Source of the DNA: Kalmusia sp. IMI 367209
Lineage: Eukaryota > Ascomycota > Dothideomycetes > Pleosporales > Didymosphaeriaceae
Direction of reading: 5' to 3'
Assembly (NCBI GenBank): GCA_027946365.1
Contig: JAPEUQ010000001.1
Span: 1,736,001-1,800,000, forward strand
Length of the DNA stretch: 64,000 nucleotides
Shown: in pieces, positions 10,801-23,292 of the stretch
Numbering within the stretch: the first letter of the stretch is position 1
Layout of the letters: each line of letters starts with the position of its first letter
Notes under the pieces: generated by a model
The model's input: the letters and a program-made list of their open reading frames with translations, nothing else
Databases searched by the model: none
Told to the model about the DNA's origin: nothing
Translations under genes and position numbers: made by a program

Positions 10801-13800
10801 TCAGTATCAAGGCCTCTCCGTGCCTTGGCGATTTCTTCTGTAGCAACCTCGAACCGGTTGTTGTGGATGTTAACAATGGACGCGAAGAAAGCCCGATCAG
10901 GAGACTGTTCCTTCATAACGCTGAGATAAGAGTCCATATCTGCAAACTTGCCCAGACCCCAAGCAGCTGCAGCCGCGAGCGGAGCTATCGCTTTTCGATA
11001 TTCTTGCGAGGCATTCGCCCATTTCTCCTTGGATAAACTTGAAAGGAGGTCCCATTCTCCAAGTGCGTGCAAACAACGCATTTTGCCCATTGTAATCTCG
11101 AAGGAGTCTGGCTCGTCTCGCTCACGACGTTGGTACGATGTAAGAGCTTCCTCCCACTTCTGTAATTTTTCGAACCATGTCTCTTTGAGCTCGACGTCTT
11201 GATAGCCCTGAGCCTTTCGCAAAATACCAAACGCAGCGTCAGTCTGTTGGAGCTGATTGTTGATACTAATCAGAGCTTCGACTGCACTGGCATTCTGTTC
11301 GGCATTGAATTCAAGTTCTTTGTAGTGGAGGGCTTTGGCGAAAGCGTGGCATTTGCCAGCGTACATGCCGAGGATGCGAACATCGATCGGCAGTGCCTTA
11401 TCATCATGCTCCATGAATTCCGCTAAATTCAGGAGGATCTGGAGAATTTCAGGCGGGATATTGGGTGATGTGAGGGCCGTTTCAATAGACCGTACAAGCT
11501 CCTCCTGATATTGATCGTACAACTCAGTCCAGCAGGATACAAAAGCCGAGTTGAATAGACTCCTCGCAATCGGATTGTAGACACTCGCTAGTGGCGTACA
11601 TGCCCGCAAAGCCTGTTGTGGAGACTCTCGAAGCAATTCCACGCTGAACCGTCGCATCCACTCAACCCAGTCCTCCCGTGTGGTCTTCGATGATGCTTCC
11701 CAAGCTTGCTTCAAATGCTGCTGGTTCACGGCCAGCTTCTTTGTCTGGATCTCAGCAGGATTGATATCTTCGTCATCCTCTCCATATCGCTCATCCGGAG
11801 AGAGGTCCTGGGGTAACGGCTCACCCCTCTGAAGCTTTGAGACAATGCGACCATAGTTCTCATGCGGAACCTTATGTGTAACTAGGATCTTATTCACCGT
11901 TGGTACAAAGTGGATGTAATCGGGTCCGAGCTGGAAGATGAGGGCACACAGCGTCTCGAGTGCAGCTTGTTTAAGAGAGGGATCGTTGCCTGCGAGAACA
12001 CGGCAAATCGGTTGTACTATGCGTGCCGAAAATTCCGAGACATTCACCTGCTTAGACAGACGGCCCAATGTCTCCATAGCCAGTTTGCGAAGGAACACTG
12101 GTTGCCCTGGTTTGTCGAACATGTTGACCATAATAGGGACAATTAAGTGCATGTACTCTTCTGCGCTGGAACCGAAAATAAGGAATGCGTGCAATACCCT
12201 AGTAGACGGTATGCGTTGAGGTGTCTGATCGGCTTCCATCACGCCTAGCATGAGGGGCAGGACGTCTGCAAGGTAGACTTTGAATTCTCCCTCCAGCGAC
12301 CGAGCGATCGACTCTATGAGCGAGAGGATCGTTGCTTGTAATTGTGTACTGCTGCCCCAAAAGTCCTGGATTGTAGAGAGGATAGAGGGCAGGTAGGGAC
12401 GGATATGCTGGCGGACAATACGTACCAATTGGCTGAGCTGGTTGAAATAACCTTCAGTGCGACCAGTAGGTGCAGCACGGATAACTTGCAAGAACCCAGG
12501 AACAACCTGGTTGAGGAAAGGCACGCACTTGAGGCCCATCGTAGTGTAGATGTTCATAACAGCATCCACAACGGAAGAGTGAAATTGCGCTAGCGAGGTA
12601 TCCTTCAACAGCCCCATGAGAGTATTGATCACGATTGTTGGATAGTACTCCTCATTTGAAGGTGTGATGCCCTGCATGATTAGCGAAACGTCGGTGACAG
12701 CTTGAGCTTCAATGATAAGATGCTTATCAGGAGACTGCTCCATGATTTTCTGGTACTCGTCCGGGTCCAGTGCTCCTATAGTACCCATGAGCTTGACCGT
12801 CTCACGCCGGAGCTCGCCTTCCGGCTCGGTCTTGACAATATTCATAAGAATATTCATGAGTTCAGGATAGTCCCGGTATGGTTCCATGACGTAGCCAACG
12901 TTCGTGGCAAGCTGTCCAAGTGCGCGCAAAGCTGCAAAGCGCTTTGAATCCGAAGCCAGATCCTGCATGAATTCTAGGATGATGGGCATGAGTTCTGGAA
13001 TGTACTTGGTCATGCTTTCACCGCCAACTGTAGCTAGGTCACCAATAGCTTTGAGCGTTGTTGAAGCGACCTCCGGGTTTGCGTCTTTAGCTTTGGGAAG
13101 AAGTACAGCGATGATAGGGTCCACAAGAGGCTTAATCAAGTGATCTGCAGCTCCCACCAGGTTGCTGATCAGTCTAGCGCTCTCTTCTTTACTCCGAGGG
13201 CTGTTGGAGTAGTTGACTTCAGTCAAAAGCTGGAGAAGAACCTTGCGCAAGGACGGGAAGACGTAGGCAGGATTTATAACCGTAAGACGACCAATGATCG
13301 ACATGGCAGCCTCGCGGATAGCGAAGACCTCGTCATTAAGAGCCAGAAACAGTGTTCGGATATTGTCTGCTTTTCCAAGGTGGCGGTCGAAGCGAGCGTC
13401 AAGCGCCATGAGTACTTCCCAACGAATCTCAGGGTCAATATCACCAACGCCAACGGTGAGCAGTTTCTCAATGATATCGCCAACCACTTTGGTAGCCTGA
13501 ACGCTCGTCTGGTGCACAATAGGGTCCTTAACGAAGAGCTGACAACATGTTAAAGCAGCACGCTTGCGGATCTCAGGACTATCTGCTTCGACGTAACGAA
13601 TCGCAACATCGCGCACGAACTCGTTCAGAACGTGACCAGTAAAATCGAAGCTACCAAGCGTGTGTAAAGCAAGTGCTATTTCTGCTTCTCGTTGCACGAT
13701 GATCTGAGGATCTTTGTGATCGCGTGTCCAGATCTGAGGAGGCTGAGATACTTGGTAGGGACTACCCAGCGGCAAGTAGTGTCGGCCGGCTAAAATCTGG

Positions 13801-15215
13801 CTAAGGAGGTCCAAGAGTTTCTCTTGAATGATTGGTCGACATGGCGGTACGTAGTGTGCCATATCGACGAGAGCTTGGAAGAGGGAGTCGCTGAGTCCGC
13901 ACGAGAAAATAGGTTCTAGAAGGCGCTCCACATTTTTGCTTAAGGCTTGTCCGACGGCCGCAGCAATCATACTGAGACACTGGAATATCGGCGCCTCGTT
14001 GATGGCTTTGTTGCGTGCTTTGGCGGTCAAGCCGTCTTGGATGAAGCCAAGGATCCCGTCGAGGTACGGAGCAATGGCAACACCCACGGCGTTTGCAATC
14101 TGCCCAATAGCCATGAAAGCCTTGTCTCTGTCGCGGTCTTTCCTAATTAGACCTTGGAGATGCAACATGCACTGGTGAAGATACTTTGCCGCGAACTCGG
14201 TGGGCGAATAGCTGGCGAGGATAGGAATGATAAGGACGACCTCTCTTCGAACGAGCGCATCGCGATGTTCCCTGTATTTCAATACCGTCTCTACCGTCTC
14301 TTTATACTTTTGATCGTTCATGAACATCGCACTCTTGTCCAGCAGCTCCTTCAGAGTGAGCAGCGATCCATGTATAGCTTCGTTTGTGCCCATTGTGAAG
14401 CCCTTCAATATTTCGTCGTATACCCTTCCAAACCATAAGGAGCGCATCTGTGAGTCTCGCGGAGAGATGATCTCGAAACAAGCACTGATCGCTTCTGCGG
14501 CGGATTCCCTAATGAGGACCTTTGGATCTCGGAGAGCCACCCAAATAACTTCGAAGATCTGCGCGATCCACTGGTACATCAGCGTGGGCGAGTTCTTTGC
14601 AAGTTCGCGCAGAATGAGAACGGCAGCGAAGCGACGGCTCTCGGAGCGCTCCATTTGCAGCCATTCCAGCGCAACTTTGACCTCTGCCTCGACTAGCTCC
14701 GCCGTCAACGTGCCGCCTGGTTTCGCCAGTCGTCCAAGGGCCTTCGCGGCGACCACCATAGACGTGTTGTCCGTCCCGCGCATAACGCTCCGGAGGTAGC
14801 TCGCGAATCGCGTTGTTTTCTGGCCGGCATCGTCACCTCGGAAGTCGATGAGCGAGTTAAGCGCATAGATTCCGCCGATGCGTTCGCTGGAGTCGTTGCC
14901 CGCGACGATGAGCTGGGATATTCGCATATTCACGTCATTGTAGAAGTGTTGGAAGGCTTGCGGTGCGAGTTCTGTGCGCTGTTAGCTCGTGCCCGTCTAT
15001 AAGGACACGCTGTGTCTGAAGCTCACCTCGGTGGGCATTCTCGACCGTTTGCCGCACCATGTGCGCTGCTTTCTGGCGGTTGTCGTCATTTCTGTTGCAC
15101 CGTTAGCTCAGAAGCTTCCCTGAGCCTGCATGTGTGTCTCTTACTTGGAGCGCAACTCCTGGACGATGCGATCCACCGTGGACGCCAGCGGGATTGGTTG
15201 CTGCTGCGTCGCCAT
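7811..15215 (-). CDS. TOR: Serine/threonine protein kinase TOR (PIKK family)
   Basis: There are four exons on the minus strand: 15145-15215, 15027-15091, 8247-14971 and 7811-8167, giving 2405 residues (yeast Tor1 has 2470). The order is N-terminal HEAT repeats (about 50-1200), FAT domain (about 1270-1830), FRB domain (about 1880-1980), PI3K-like kinase domain and a C-terminal FATC. Kinase signatures are GHEDIRQDERVMQLFG (about 2058), GLGDRHPSNLML (about 2205) and HVDFGDCFE (about 2225). FATC ends in the invariant GWCSFW. The FRB segment keeps the serine in EEASRLYFG that contacts FKBP-rapamycin in other TORs, so sensitivity is predicted. TOR couples nutrient state to translation, autophagy and growth at the vacuole and endosome. 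The first two small exons encode MATQQQP and the start of the HEAT array. An Asn/Gly/Met-rich insert lies at about residues 1600-1650. Confidence 0.97.
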
Positions 15216-15705
15216 GGCCATATCGACTTCACCTCAGTCGCGCGGCAGCTGGAGAGAGTGTCTTAGCGCCTTCCATGAAAAGCTGGAAGCGCAGTTGGTG
15301 AGGGGAAAAGGAAGAGGAGGCCGAGGATAAAAGCTGCTATGGTTGTGTCGCGGCTCGTGATGTAGAGCAGTGCGTCGCCAATTACAATGTGCACGGACCA
15401 TAGCTTAACTCACCGCTTGCCCAATTGGGACAGCTCCGACTGGGGTTCGCTCCCAACGCCTTGTCACCCCCTCAACGCAGTGGTTCGCACTTTTCGTCCA
15501 CGCGCTATGATTGATATGATTAACTATCATTTGGTGAGTCTCTTCCGGCTCTCCAAACCGCAAAGAAACTCTCAGATAGAAAGCGACCCCACCACCGTAC
15601 ACCGCGTGCCCTTTCTACCATGCTATCCGAAACCTCACCACTCCTGCTAGAACACATGCAGTGACCGCCGCCGTAACCCAGACAGCCCACGCATGTAACC
15701 CACAC
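15216..15705. promoter_or_regulatory. TOR: TOR promoter region
   Basis: This 490-nt stretch lies between the SEC12 stop and the TOR start; both genes are on the minus strand. It must hold the SEC12 3' end and the TOR promoter and leader. No coding sequence or recognisable site is seen. Confidence 0.4.
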
Positions 15706-17761
15706 CTACCCAATGACCTCCGCCGCCACCCTCCCCACCAATGCACCCGCCTCGCTGAAGAAAACTCCCTTCAGAATGGTCTCGCCCTCCTCAATCGTCC
15801 ATATACCCGCACTAATGAGCTTCTCCTTCCATCTCTTCTGTTCGTGCTTTGACAACTCCTCCCATCGCTTAGCTTCTGTATGCTTCTTAACCACGTCATG
15901 CTCACCCTCGTGTACTTCTGTGCTCAATGTACCTTCTATCTCCGGGTCGTAGCGAACGACAAGGGCTTTTTGTTCTACAGCAGGTACCGAATCGGAGTGG
16001 GTGTTGCGGTGGAGGCGGAGCAGGTCGCGGATACGATGCTCTATTTTTGCAGCGGGAGTGTCGGCGCCATGGAGAGTGGTGGTACTGCGGGCTCCATGGA
16101 CACCAGCCCCGGGAGGTTGCATACGACTCGCGGCGTTTTGCAGACCTTCGGGTATTAACCCTTTGGTAAGACTGCCTTCAGGGTCGACGAACCCTTGCAG
16201 CATGAGAGCGATTGCCAAGACGATCATGGCGATAAGTGTGTATTTCGCCCTGTCAGCCCATGCTTTCGACGATGCGCTCTGAAGAACGTGGCGCGACTGT
16301 GGCTTCTTCGAGAGGGGATATAGTTCAAAGGTCTCCACATCGATAGAATTGCCCAAAGACGTGGTGGCTAAGCGAAGGTACTGCGGTCCTACTTTCTTGC
16401 CGGGACTACTTTCAGATTTGAAGAAGGGCGAGAAGACAACCTTAGTCATTTGTAGTTCGTGAACCTGTACTTGTAAGCATGATTTTGAAATATGGTCTAG
16501 ACAGGCCTTACATTGTAGTATGTCGCGAACGAGCTGAATTTACTTAGTTCGTCACGCGAGAGTCCGTGATAGTCGACCGTCAAGACAGTAAGAGAAACAT
16601 CGATAGCAGCCACAGCGATGACAACTTGATAAGCTCCACTAGCATCAGCATCTAACAGCGCAACATCCATGTCGACAGCCGCCTGCACATGTCGAGGAAA
16701 TGCTTTCCGGAAGATGATGGAGCCGGGGCCTTCCTCGTATAGCCTTAGAACTAGTAGCTCGGCGCCCGTCCGATTCGGCTTATTCACGAGTAACAATATA
16801 TGTGACGTCGACAACCAACGTATACATCTGATCTTTGAACGGCCCTTCTTCTGGTTTAGATCCGGGAACGGGACAGTATAGAGCTTCTTTCGATCAGCGT
16901 CACCTTTTCCCAAGCTTTTTTTCTTGCCGAAATCGTAGCGTATCTTTTGTATGTAGACATCGTTGTCCAGGCAGTATGCGACCTGGAACCTTCCTTCGCC
17001 TTGGTCCAGTATATCTAGGTCGTTTGCCTCTTGATTTTTCTGCAGCAATATCCTTTCGATCACATCTTTGGGATTCTCCGGTTTGTTCGACATCGCGCTG
17101 AAGATCACAATCTCGTTCTCGTCTCCCGCCAGGCTCGAAACCACCGCTCCTATGCGCTTGTTGGGCGCGTTCGACGCGGTCCGCGGCACCGGAGACAAGC
17201 GCACAATGCGCTGATATCCTTCCTTCTTTGCGTTCGCGGTCGCCGGCGGTGTAAAGAGCTTAGTCTTGCTCAGGAAAGATATGTGGCCCTGTGGCGCATT
17301 GTCCCCTTTCGACTGCGCCTTGCCCGCGTGCTTGGGGAATTTGACCTGGAAGGACTTCAGATGGTCATTCTTACCCTTCAAGCGATCCTCCTCGCTGTCG
17401 TTGATTCCAGCATACAGAATCACCCCGTCCTTCAACCCAAGATTCGCTAAACATGTTACGGAGTCGTACTCGGAGGCTTCGATTTCGGCGCAAGGTTCGA
17501 CGTTCGGCGCTCTTGAACTGAAGTCGAATGCTACATCCTGTCAGCTCTTAACACCTTTTGCGACGCTCAACTAACTTGAGATCTTATTCTTCACACCATG
17601 CCGTCCCGCGCCGCCTCCTCCGCCTACGACAAGGTATGAAGGCTTGCTACTAGCCCACGTCGCAGCAAACAGAGGGTAGGAAGCTACAATAATCAGCGTT
17701 TACCCTGTCATTAAGGCAGCGAAAGCCTACTTTTCGCCTTAGATACGGTAGGTCGTGACAT
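15706..17761 (-). CDS. SEC12: SEC12-type guanine nucleotide exchange factor for Sar1
   Basis: There are four exons on the minus strand: 17731-17761, 17576-17683, 16512-17530 and 15706-16464, giving 638 residues. The N-terminus begins MSRPTVSKAK, then YPLFAATW and the glycine-rich GGGGGAGRHGVKNKI that is characteristic of Sec12 (yeast GGGGNGNNGIPNKL), where the conserved Asn-Lys binds potassium in the active site. A seven-bladed WD40-like propeller follows, then one transmembrane helix at about residues 460-478 and a long luminal tail with no HDEL end. Sec12 loads GTP on Sar1 at the ER and so starts COPII vesicle budding. The 45-nt intron between exons 2 and 3 uses the acceptor GATGTAG; the upstream CAG at that site would break the frame. 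The plus-strand reading of exon 2, beginning MPSRAASS, is only a shadow. Confidence 0.9.
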
Positions 17762-18748
17762 TGGATCGCGCCGTGATGCAACTACGCTCCACTCAAAAGG
17801 TTAAAAATGGGCAGACAATCAAAAGCGCTGCAGGGTATAGGGGTGTTAGGGTGGAGGTAGTGACGTCTGCCCGAGGGCGCATTCGCAGATTTGCTTTTTA
17901 TTGTCTACGTTGCGCGGACTTGAAGATCGGGCGCGGGCGTCATCGCGGCTGGACCTTTTTCAACGAACAGGGTTAAGCTTCGTCAGCTAGCTTATCGATA
18001 AAGATGCTTTAGCAGGGAATCGCTTGCATGCAACCATGACCAGTCATTCTCGTCGAATGCAGTACATGGCAGCTCTGCTGAAAACGTGTCTACAAAACAT
18101 TCAAACGATCACCAGACAAGATTGATAGATCACCCAGGGTAAAGATCTTTGCATCGCAGGTGAGTGAGGCGTTGGGCACCCCAAAAGCCTATACCATACG
18201 CTATACATCTGGTTCATATATGGTGTGTATTCGAGTGTAACTCAGCCCAGTCACTTTCAGACTTTTGTACCTCATCTAAATCGTAGAATCATTGTTCAAG
18301 TAAACACGGTAGCCGAAATTATGTAAGTGGTTCTCTTTCAAGATTGCTGAAATCCTACTCAGGAATGCTATCTACTATGACCCATCTCAATGCGCCCTTC
18401 AAACTATACCACCCAAAATGTCCCACCAATCATAAAACCATCTCTTCCATCGAAGCGTTCTGCCTCATCCCGTGGTCGCCCACACTCACTAATCTGTACC
18501 ATCCCATCCCATCATGCATATCCCCACATGTCCCTATCCATCATGCCCGATCCTCTCGTAGAAATACGCCAGAGCAAATCAAGCCAAACACCAAGTCATA
18601 CGTAGTCGCATCAACTAAACGCCGATCCACTAGGAAAGCGTGCCAGAATGCTCGCTAAACAGGAGGGGGCAACATGTATAGGAGAATCCAAAAAGGGCAG
18701 CTATCTATGTTTTGGAAGACTGAACGAACTGTTGCAATAGAGACAAAA
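17762..18748. other. Intergenic region between SEC12 and the importin gene
   Basis: It holds the SEC12 promoter and the 3' flank of the importin gene. Short open frames are seen but none has protein character. I see no RNA gene. Confidence 0.4.
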
Positions 18749-21700
18749 CTATTGTCCCGATACTGCTCCTCCATTGGGCTGGCCTCCTGCCGCCGCCGCA
18801 GCAGCGGCTTGGGCCGCAGCTTGAGCGATCACGTCGGCCTGGTGAACGGCGCCTTGAACAACTTGCTGTTCTTCTGGGTTGAGGTTCTTGGTGAGGTTCT
18901 CGTAGAGAGCAGGTTGTTCTTGTTGGAGTTCTGCACACGTATTGTCAGCCAATGTAAATGCCTTCAAGTCAAATTAGGAGGGTTCATACGAAGTAGGGCA
19001 TGTTTAAACATGCTGTAAGGCTCGACCTTGTCAAGCGGCGTCTCTAGGAGACTCTCCTCCTCCAGCTCATCGTCATCGTCGTCACTGACGGCGGTGAACT
19101 TCTGTGCTTCCTCGTTAAGGAACTCGAGGTACGCGGCGCTCTCATCCTTGACGTCTTCTGCCTCTTCAGGTTCGTTAGTCCATTCGTTCTCATCACCCCA
19201 TTCTTCCTCGTCTTCCTCATCGTAATCGGTAGCATATTCAAAGTTATCCTCTTTTTTGGCTTCCTCACGATCTGTGAACGTCAGCATCTTTTCTGTGAAT
19301 AGCAAAGGCACACTTACTCTTCAAGGCGGCTGGCAGGGTCTGGAACAGGCGGACGATTCCCTGAAGGAGGCGTGGCCAGCCTTGTTGTACACTGACTGGG
19401 ACATCTTGGCCCTTCAGAGTTAGGAGCGCGCAGATCGCTGAGATACATAGCTTCTTGTCATGCACCCTGGTGAAGCTGTCGATGGTTGAAAACCAAAGAC
19501 TGAAAAACTTATTTGTCCAGCCGTTCGTCTCAAGCACGTGTAAGGCCAGAACTGGGTTGTAGTAGATGGCATTGATGACCACCTCCATCAAATGTATCCG
19601 GAGGGACTTGACCTTAGGCTCATCGTTGGTGAGGACGTTCATGGTAAGCGAAATGAACTCAGGGACGTAGTCATCAACATGTCCCCTCAGGTTGAGCATT
19701 ATGATCTCGGCCAATTTACAACCGCAGATGCGATCAACGCCGCCAACTTTATCATCCTTGAAAATTGTCCGAACCATGTCGACAAGAGCTTCTAAGTATG
19801 ATCGATTCTGTATTAGCGTTGCCGTGCCGTAGTTCACGAAGTTCTCCAAGGCAGGTAGCATATCTAGAAAAGTCAGTAAAGAATCGTTGGGATGAAATCA
19901 CTTCTTGTACCTTCAAGATATAGCTCAGCACCAGCCTTGAATGTCCGGTGGATCAATTCGAAGGCTTGCCACATGGTTGCTGAAATGCTCTTGGCTGCGA
20001 ATGTGCAGCTGTCGATGATCTCAAACACCTCGTTGTAAAGATCTGCAAATAGATTAACAAAGCTCGAAGGCGGGTGACATGATAGGTCCGCATACCGTAG
20101 AGCTTATTCTCCAATGTGATGGTGATGACAGGCATGAGAATGGTCTCCAGGTGTAAGAGAACATCAGGCGTACTCTCCAAGGTAAGGATGAGCGTGCCGA
20201 TAGTTTGTAGGACACCTAGGGCGGTAATGCTCTTCTCGTCAAGGAAATCTCCGAACTCGTTATCGTCTACCTTCTCTTGATTCCGCGCGAGCAACTCGCG
20301 GACGATGCGTAAATATGTGTCGCGGAGCTGTTCGCTTAGAGCAACGGCGAAAGGTGTTAGCTCCGGGGCAAAGACTTCGACGAAGTCTTCCATAACATTA
20401 GCAAGAGCATCGACATCGACCTCGTTTGCCAGCTTCAATAATTGTTGCATGACTTGAGGAATATTTTGTTTCATATTGGTTCGAATGATGTCGTGACGGA
20501 TAAGGGGCTGTAGTGCTAGAGCGGCGGAAACTCGGACGGGAAGGGTAGAGTCTGCCATCGACTCTAGGATATTACGGTAGATAATGATTAGGTTGTTTGG
20601 GTCCTTGAAGTCGAGCTGCTCGAACTTTTCCAATGTGTCGCATGCACGAGCCCGCAGGAATCCATGGGGGCTCCTGAATTCAGGGAAGACATGGCGAACG
20701 AAAAAATACTCCACCTGGTCTGCAATCGGACTCTTTTTTGAAAGGAGAACGCCCGGGAGAGTCCCGATCATGCGAAGGGCTCCTTCCTTTTCCCGAGGAT
20801 TCCTCTCATTGTCTGGGGCGGCTTCGTACTGGTTCACGATACCGTTAATGAAATTAAGGACGCTGAACGTCTGCTTCCTCCGATTCTTCGTCAAAGTCAT
20901 AAGGAAGTTGGTTGCGGCAACATCGGGAGAAGTGACCTCTTCGTAGAAGTTGAGCTTTCGGTGGAGATATTCTTGCGGCTCATCCTCGAATAGCTCGATG
21001 TCCTCATCCGTCTGGCATAAGACAGGGAATATCAAATGCGAGATGAGGTTATCCGTATGCGGCTTGAGGAGATTCCACATGGACTTCGGCTTTATGCAAT
21101 CGTCCAAGAAGCTAAGAGTATAGTACAGGCTGGCCTTCGACAGCCACACCTCTCTTTGCACCCATTTTTCTACCTGTTGGAGATATCTTGTAAGGATTTC
21201 GGGGGCAAAATTGGCTATAAAATATTTGGCGACTTCAGTGTAGTCCACCTCATTGTTTTTGCTCAAGGCTCCCGGGTTACCATACCTATGCAGGATTAGC
21301 CAATTCGTAAAGCAATGGTCGAGCGATCCAGACCCACCTGACAAAAAGTCGGTTGAGGTTGGCGTATGCCCATTTCTTCGCCTTCCACCAGTGGTTAACT
21401 TCGCGCTCATCGTTGTCTTCGGGCATGGAGCACTCTGGGGGGTCTTTGCTAACGACGTTGAGGAACAAGGTACACCAGCCCACCATGACGGTCTGTTCGC
21501 GCAACGACGCGGGAAGATCGAACTATGCCTCGTTAGTTCCTATGCCCGAAACTCCAAGTCTCGCCATCTTACGTATATCGCATGTTTGTAAACCTTGAGC
21601 ACCGTCCGCAAGATTTCACCAGCTTCCAAGCTCGTCTCGTTAGCCAGCTGGTTACCCAAATTCAGCAGCTGGGGGAACGATAGAGCCACAATCTTCTCGA

Positions 21701-22310
21701 AGTCGGCACGGTTTTCGCCAGACTTGAAGCGGTAAATTTTGCAAATGGCCAGCAGACACTGCACTCCCGCAAACACCGACGCAATGTCACCCGTATTCAG
21801 TAGCTGGATTGTGATGTCGAGAAAGTTGGGCCATTTCTGGGGAAAGTCGAATGCGAGGATCTTCTGGAGCGTCGGAATGAGCTGGGCGCGCACGTTCGGC
21901 TGCGAGGCGACAAGGACGGGCACGAGGCGGTTCTTGAAGGATTGCTTCTCCTCCTCGGGTATGGGCTTTGCCTGGCTGAACTCCTCGGCGGGAGACCAGC
22001 CCTTGGACACGCGGTTCTTGAGGTAGATGGAAGCTGCGAGCGCATTAGTGGCTCTGGTGGCAGTGGTGAGAGCGGGGGCGTGGCCTTACTTGACAGGCGG
22101 ATGGCGGCTTCCTGCTCGTTCTCCAGCACGTTGAGGAGCGCGTCTGTGAAACCGGGCTGCTCTTCGGCCTGCAGCTGTCAGTGGGCTGCAAGCACCATAG
22201 GTTATCCAGGCGGCACCTACATGTTTGAGGTCGAGCTCGGCCTGCTGGCGGATGGCGGCATTGGCGTCAAGCGTGTTCTTGACACGCTCCCGCAGCGCAG
22301 CGACGTCCAT
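18749..22310 (-). CDS. NMD5: Importin-beta family karyopherin (importin-7/8, Nmd5/Sxm1 type)
   Basis: There are nine exons on the minus strand: 22221-22310, 22090-22168, 21573-22033, 21338-21522, 20096-21285, 19911-20042, 19318-19863, 18990-19271 and 18749-18930, giving 1048 residues. The start MDVAALRERV and the early ALLNVLENEQ...IYLKNRV segment match the importin-beta N-terminal (Ran-binding) HEAT repeats. HEAT repeats continue to about residue 890. A strongly acidic stretch (about 895-985) follows, as in importin-7/8, and then an Ala/Gln-rich tail. This class carries ribosomal proteins, histones and stress kinases into the nucleus and is released by Ran-GTP. Yeast has two paralogues, NMD5 and SXM1, and the sequence alone does not tell me which is closer. 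All introns are 46-59 nt and keep the frame. Confidence 0.9.
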
Positions 22311-23292
22311 GTTCGCGGTTTATGTCGGTTGTGCGGACCAGTGGTTGGGCGGCGGGACCTCGAGGGTCGGTGCGGTGAGGGACGCGGCGACGGCAGGCAC
22401 GTAGAAGCGTGGACGGGCGCCTGCAAACGGCGAGCGGGGAGGCAAACAACAGGCGAAGCTGCTAAGGACCACGAGTAACCCTACGGTTCAGTAACCTTTG
22501 GGCCCCCGTCTGGCTTGTGGTCAGGGTTTACGGGCAAGGAAAGATGGAGGGGTCGTAGTTTTCGTGTGCGATGAAGCAAAAAAGCGGGCTAGGCCCAAAG
22601 GAGCTTGGCGCACGTGGCGCATTGCCCTGGACTGATGCCACCGCCCACCGCTCACCACATGGCCGTGGGCTCCTACAGTCTATGGATATCGACGTCCAGA
22701 CGTCTCCAGTCCTTCATCGCAACAGACGCCAGCATGAGAAAGGCCTCGATGCAGCTGCACCAGCCCGCATCGGCAGGAACCGTCCAATGGTGAACGGACC
22801 ATTTCCGCCAACTCTTCCCCGCATTGCCTGAAAAGCAGGGTTCACAGCTCCCTCGCGTTCCTTTACATGTGCAGTGCTGAGCAGAAATATGGGGGAGGTC
22901 AGGGCATCCCACGGTATAAAGGATATACTTGAAGACTATTCAACGGGGCGGCACTCGAGGGGGCGTTATCTTGAAAGATAAGAATATTTCCTCTTTGGCA
23001 CCAAGAATTTGTCTAAGCATACTGTGAGTTTATCAAGACCATTGGTCTCTGGCGGCCGCATTACTAAATATCACTTGTTCAACACCCATGCTGCATCTGT
23101 CCATTCAGCAACACACACAAAGCCTACCGTGCCGTGCCTGAAACTCCTCGTGGCAACCACATCCCTCTATACAGCCCTAAAATCGTAGAATCGCGACCGC
23201 GCACTATGCGCAACGCCGAACCCTACCGATATGACAATGCTCGTGGTATTTTTATCCCAAAACGCTCGCTCGACGTGACGGCATGAAACACC
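22311..23292. other. Intergenic region upstream of the importin gene
   Basis: This stretch separates the SKI2 3' end from the importin start; both genes are on the minus strand. Several open frames of 60-90 codons occur on both strands, but they overlap each other and resemble no protein. No gene is called. Confidence 0.4.

Noticed and set aside
17598..17633. A plus-strand start, MPSRAASSAYDK followed by GTATGA, looking like the first exon of a proteasome alpha subunit.
   Set aside because: No further exons exist downstream on the plus strand, and the same bases are exon 2 of SEC12 on the minus strand, encoding the conserved GGGGGAGRHGVKNKI.
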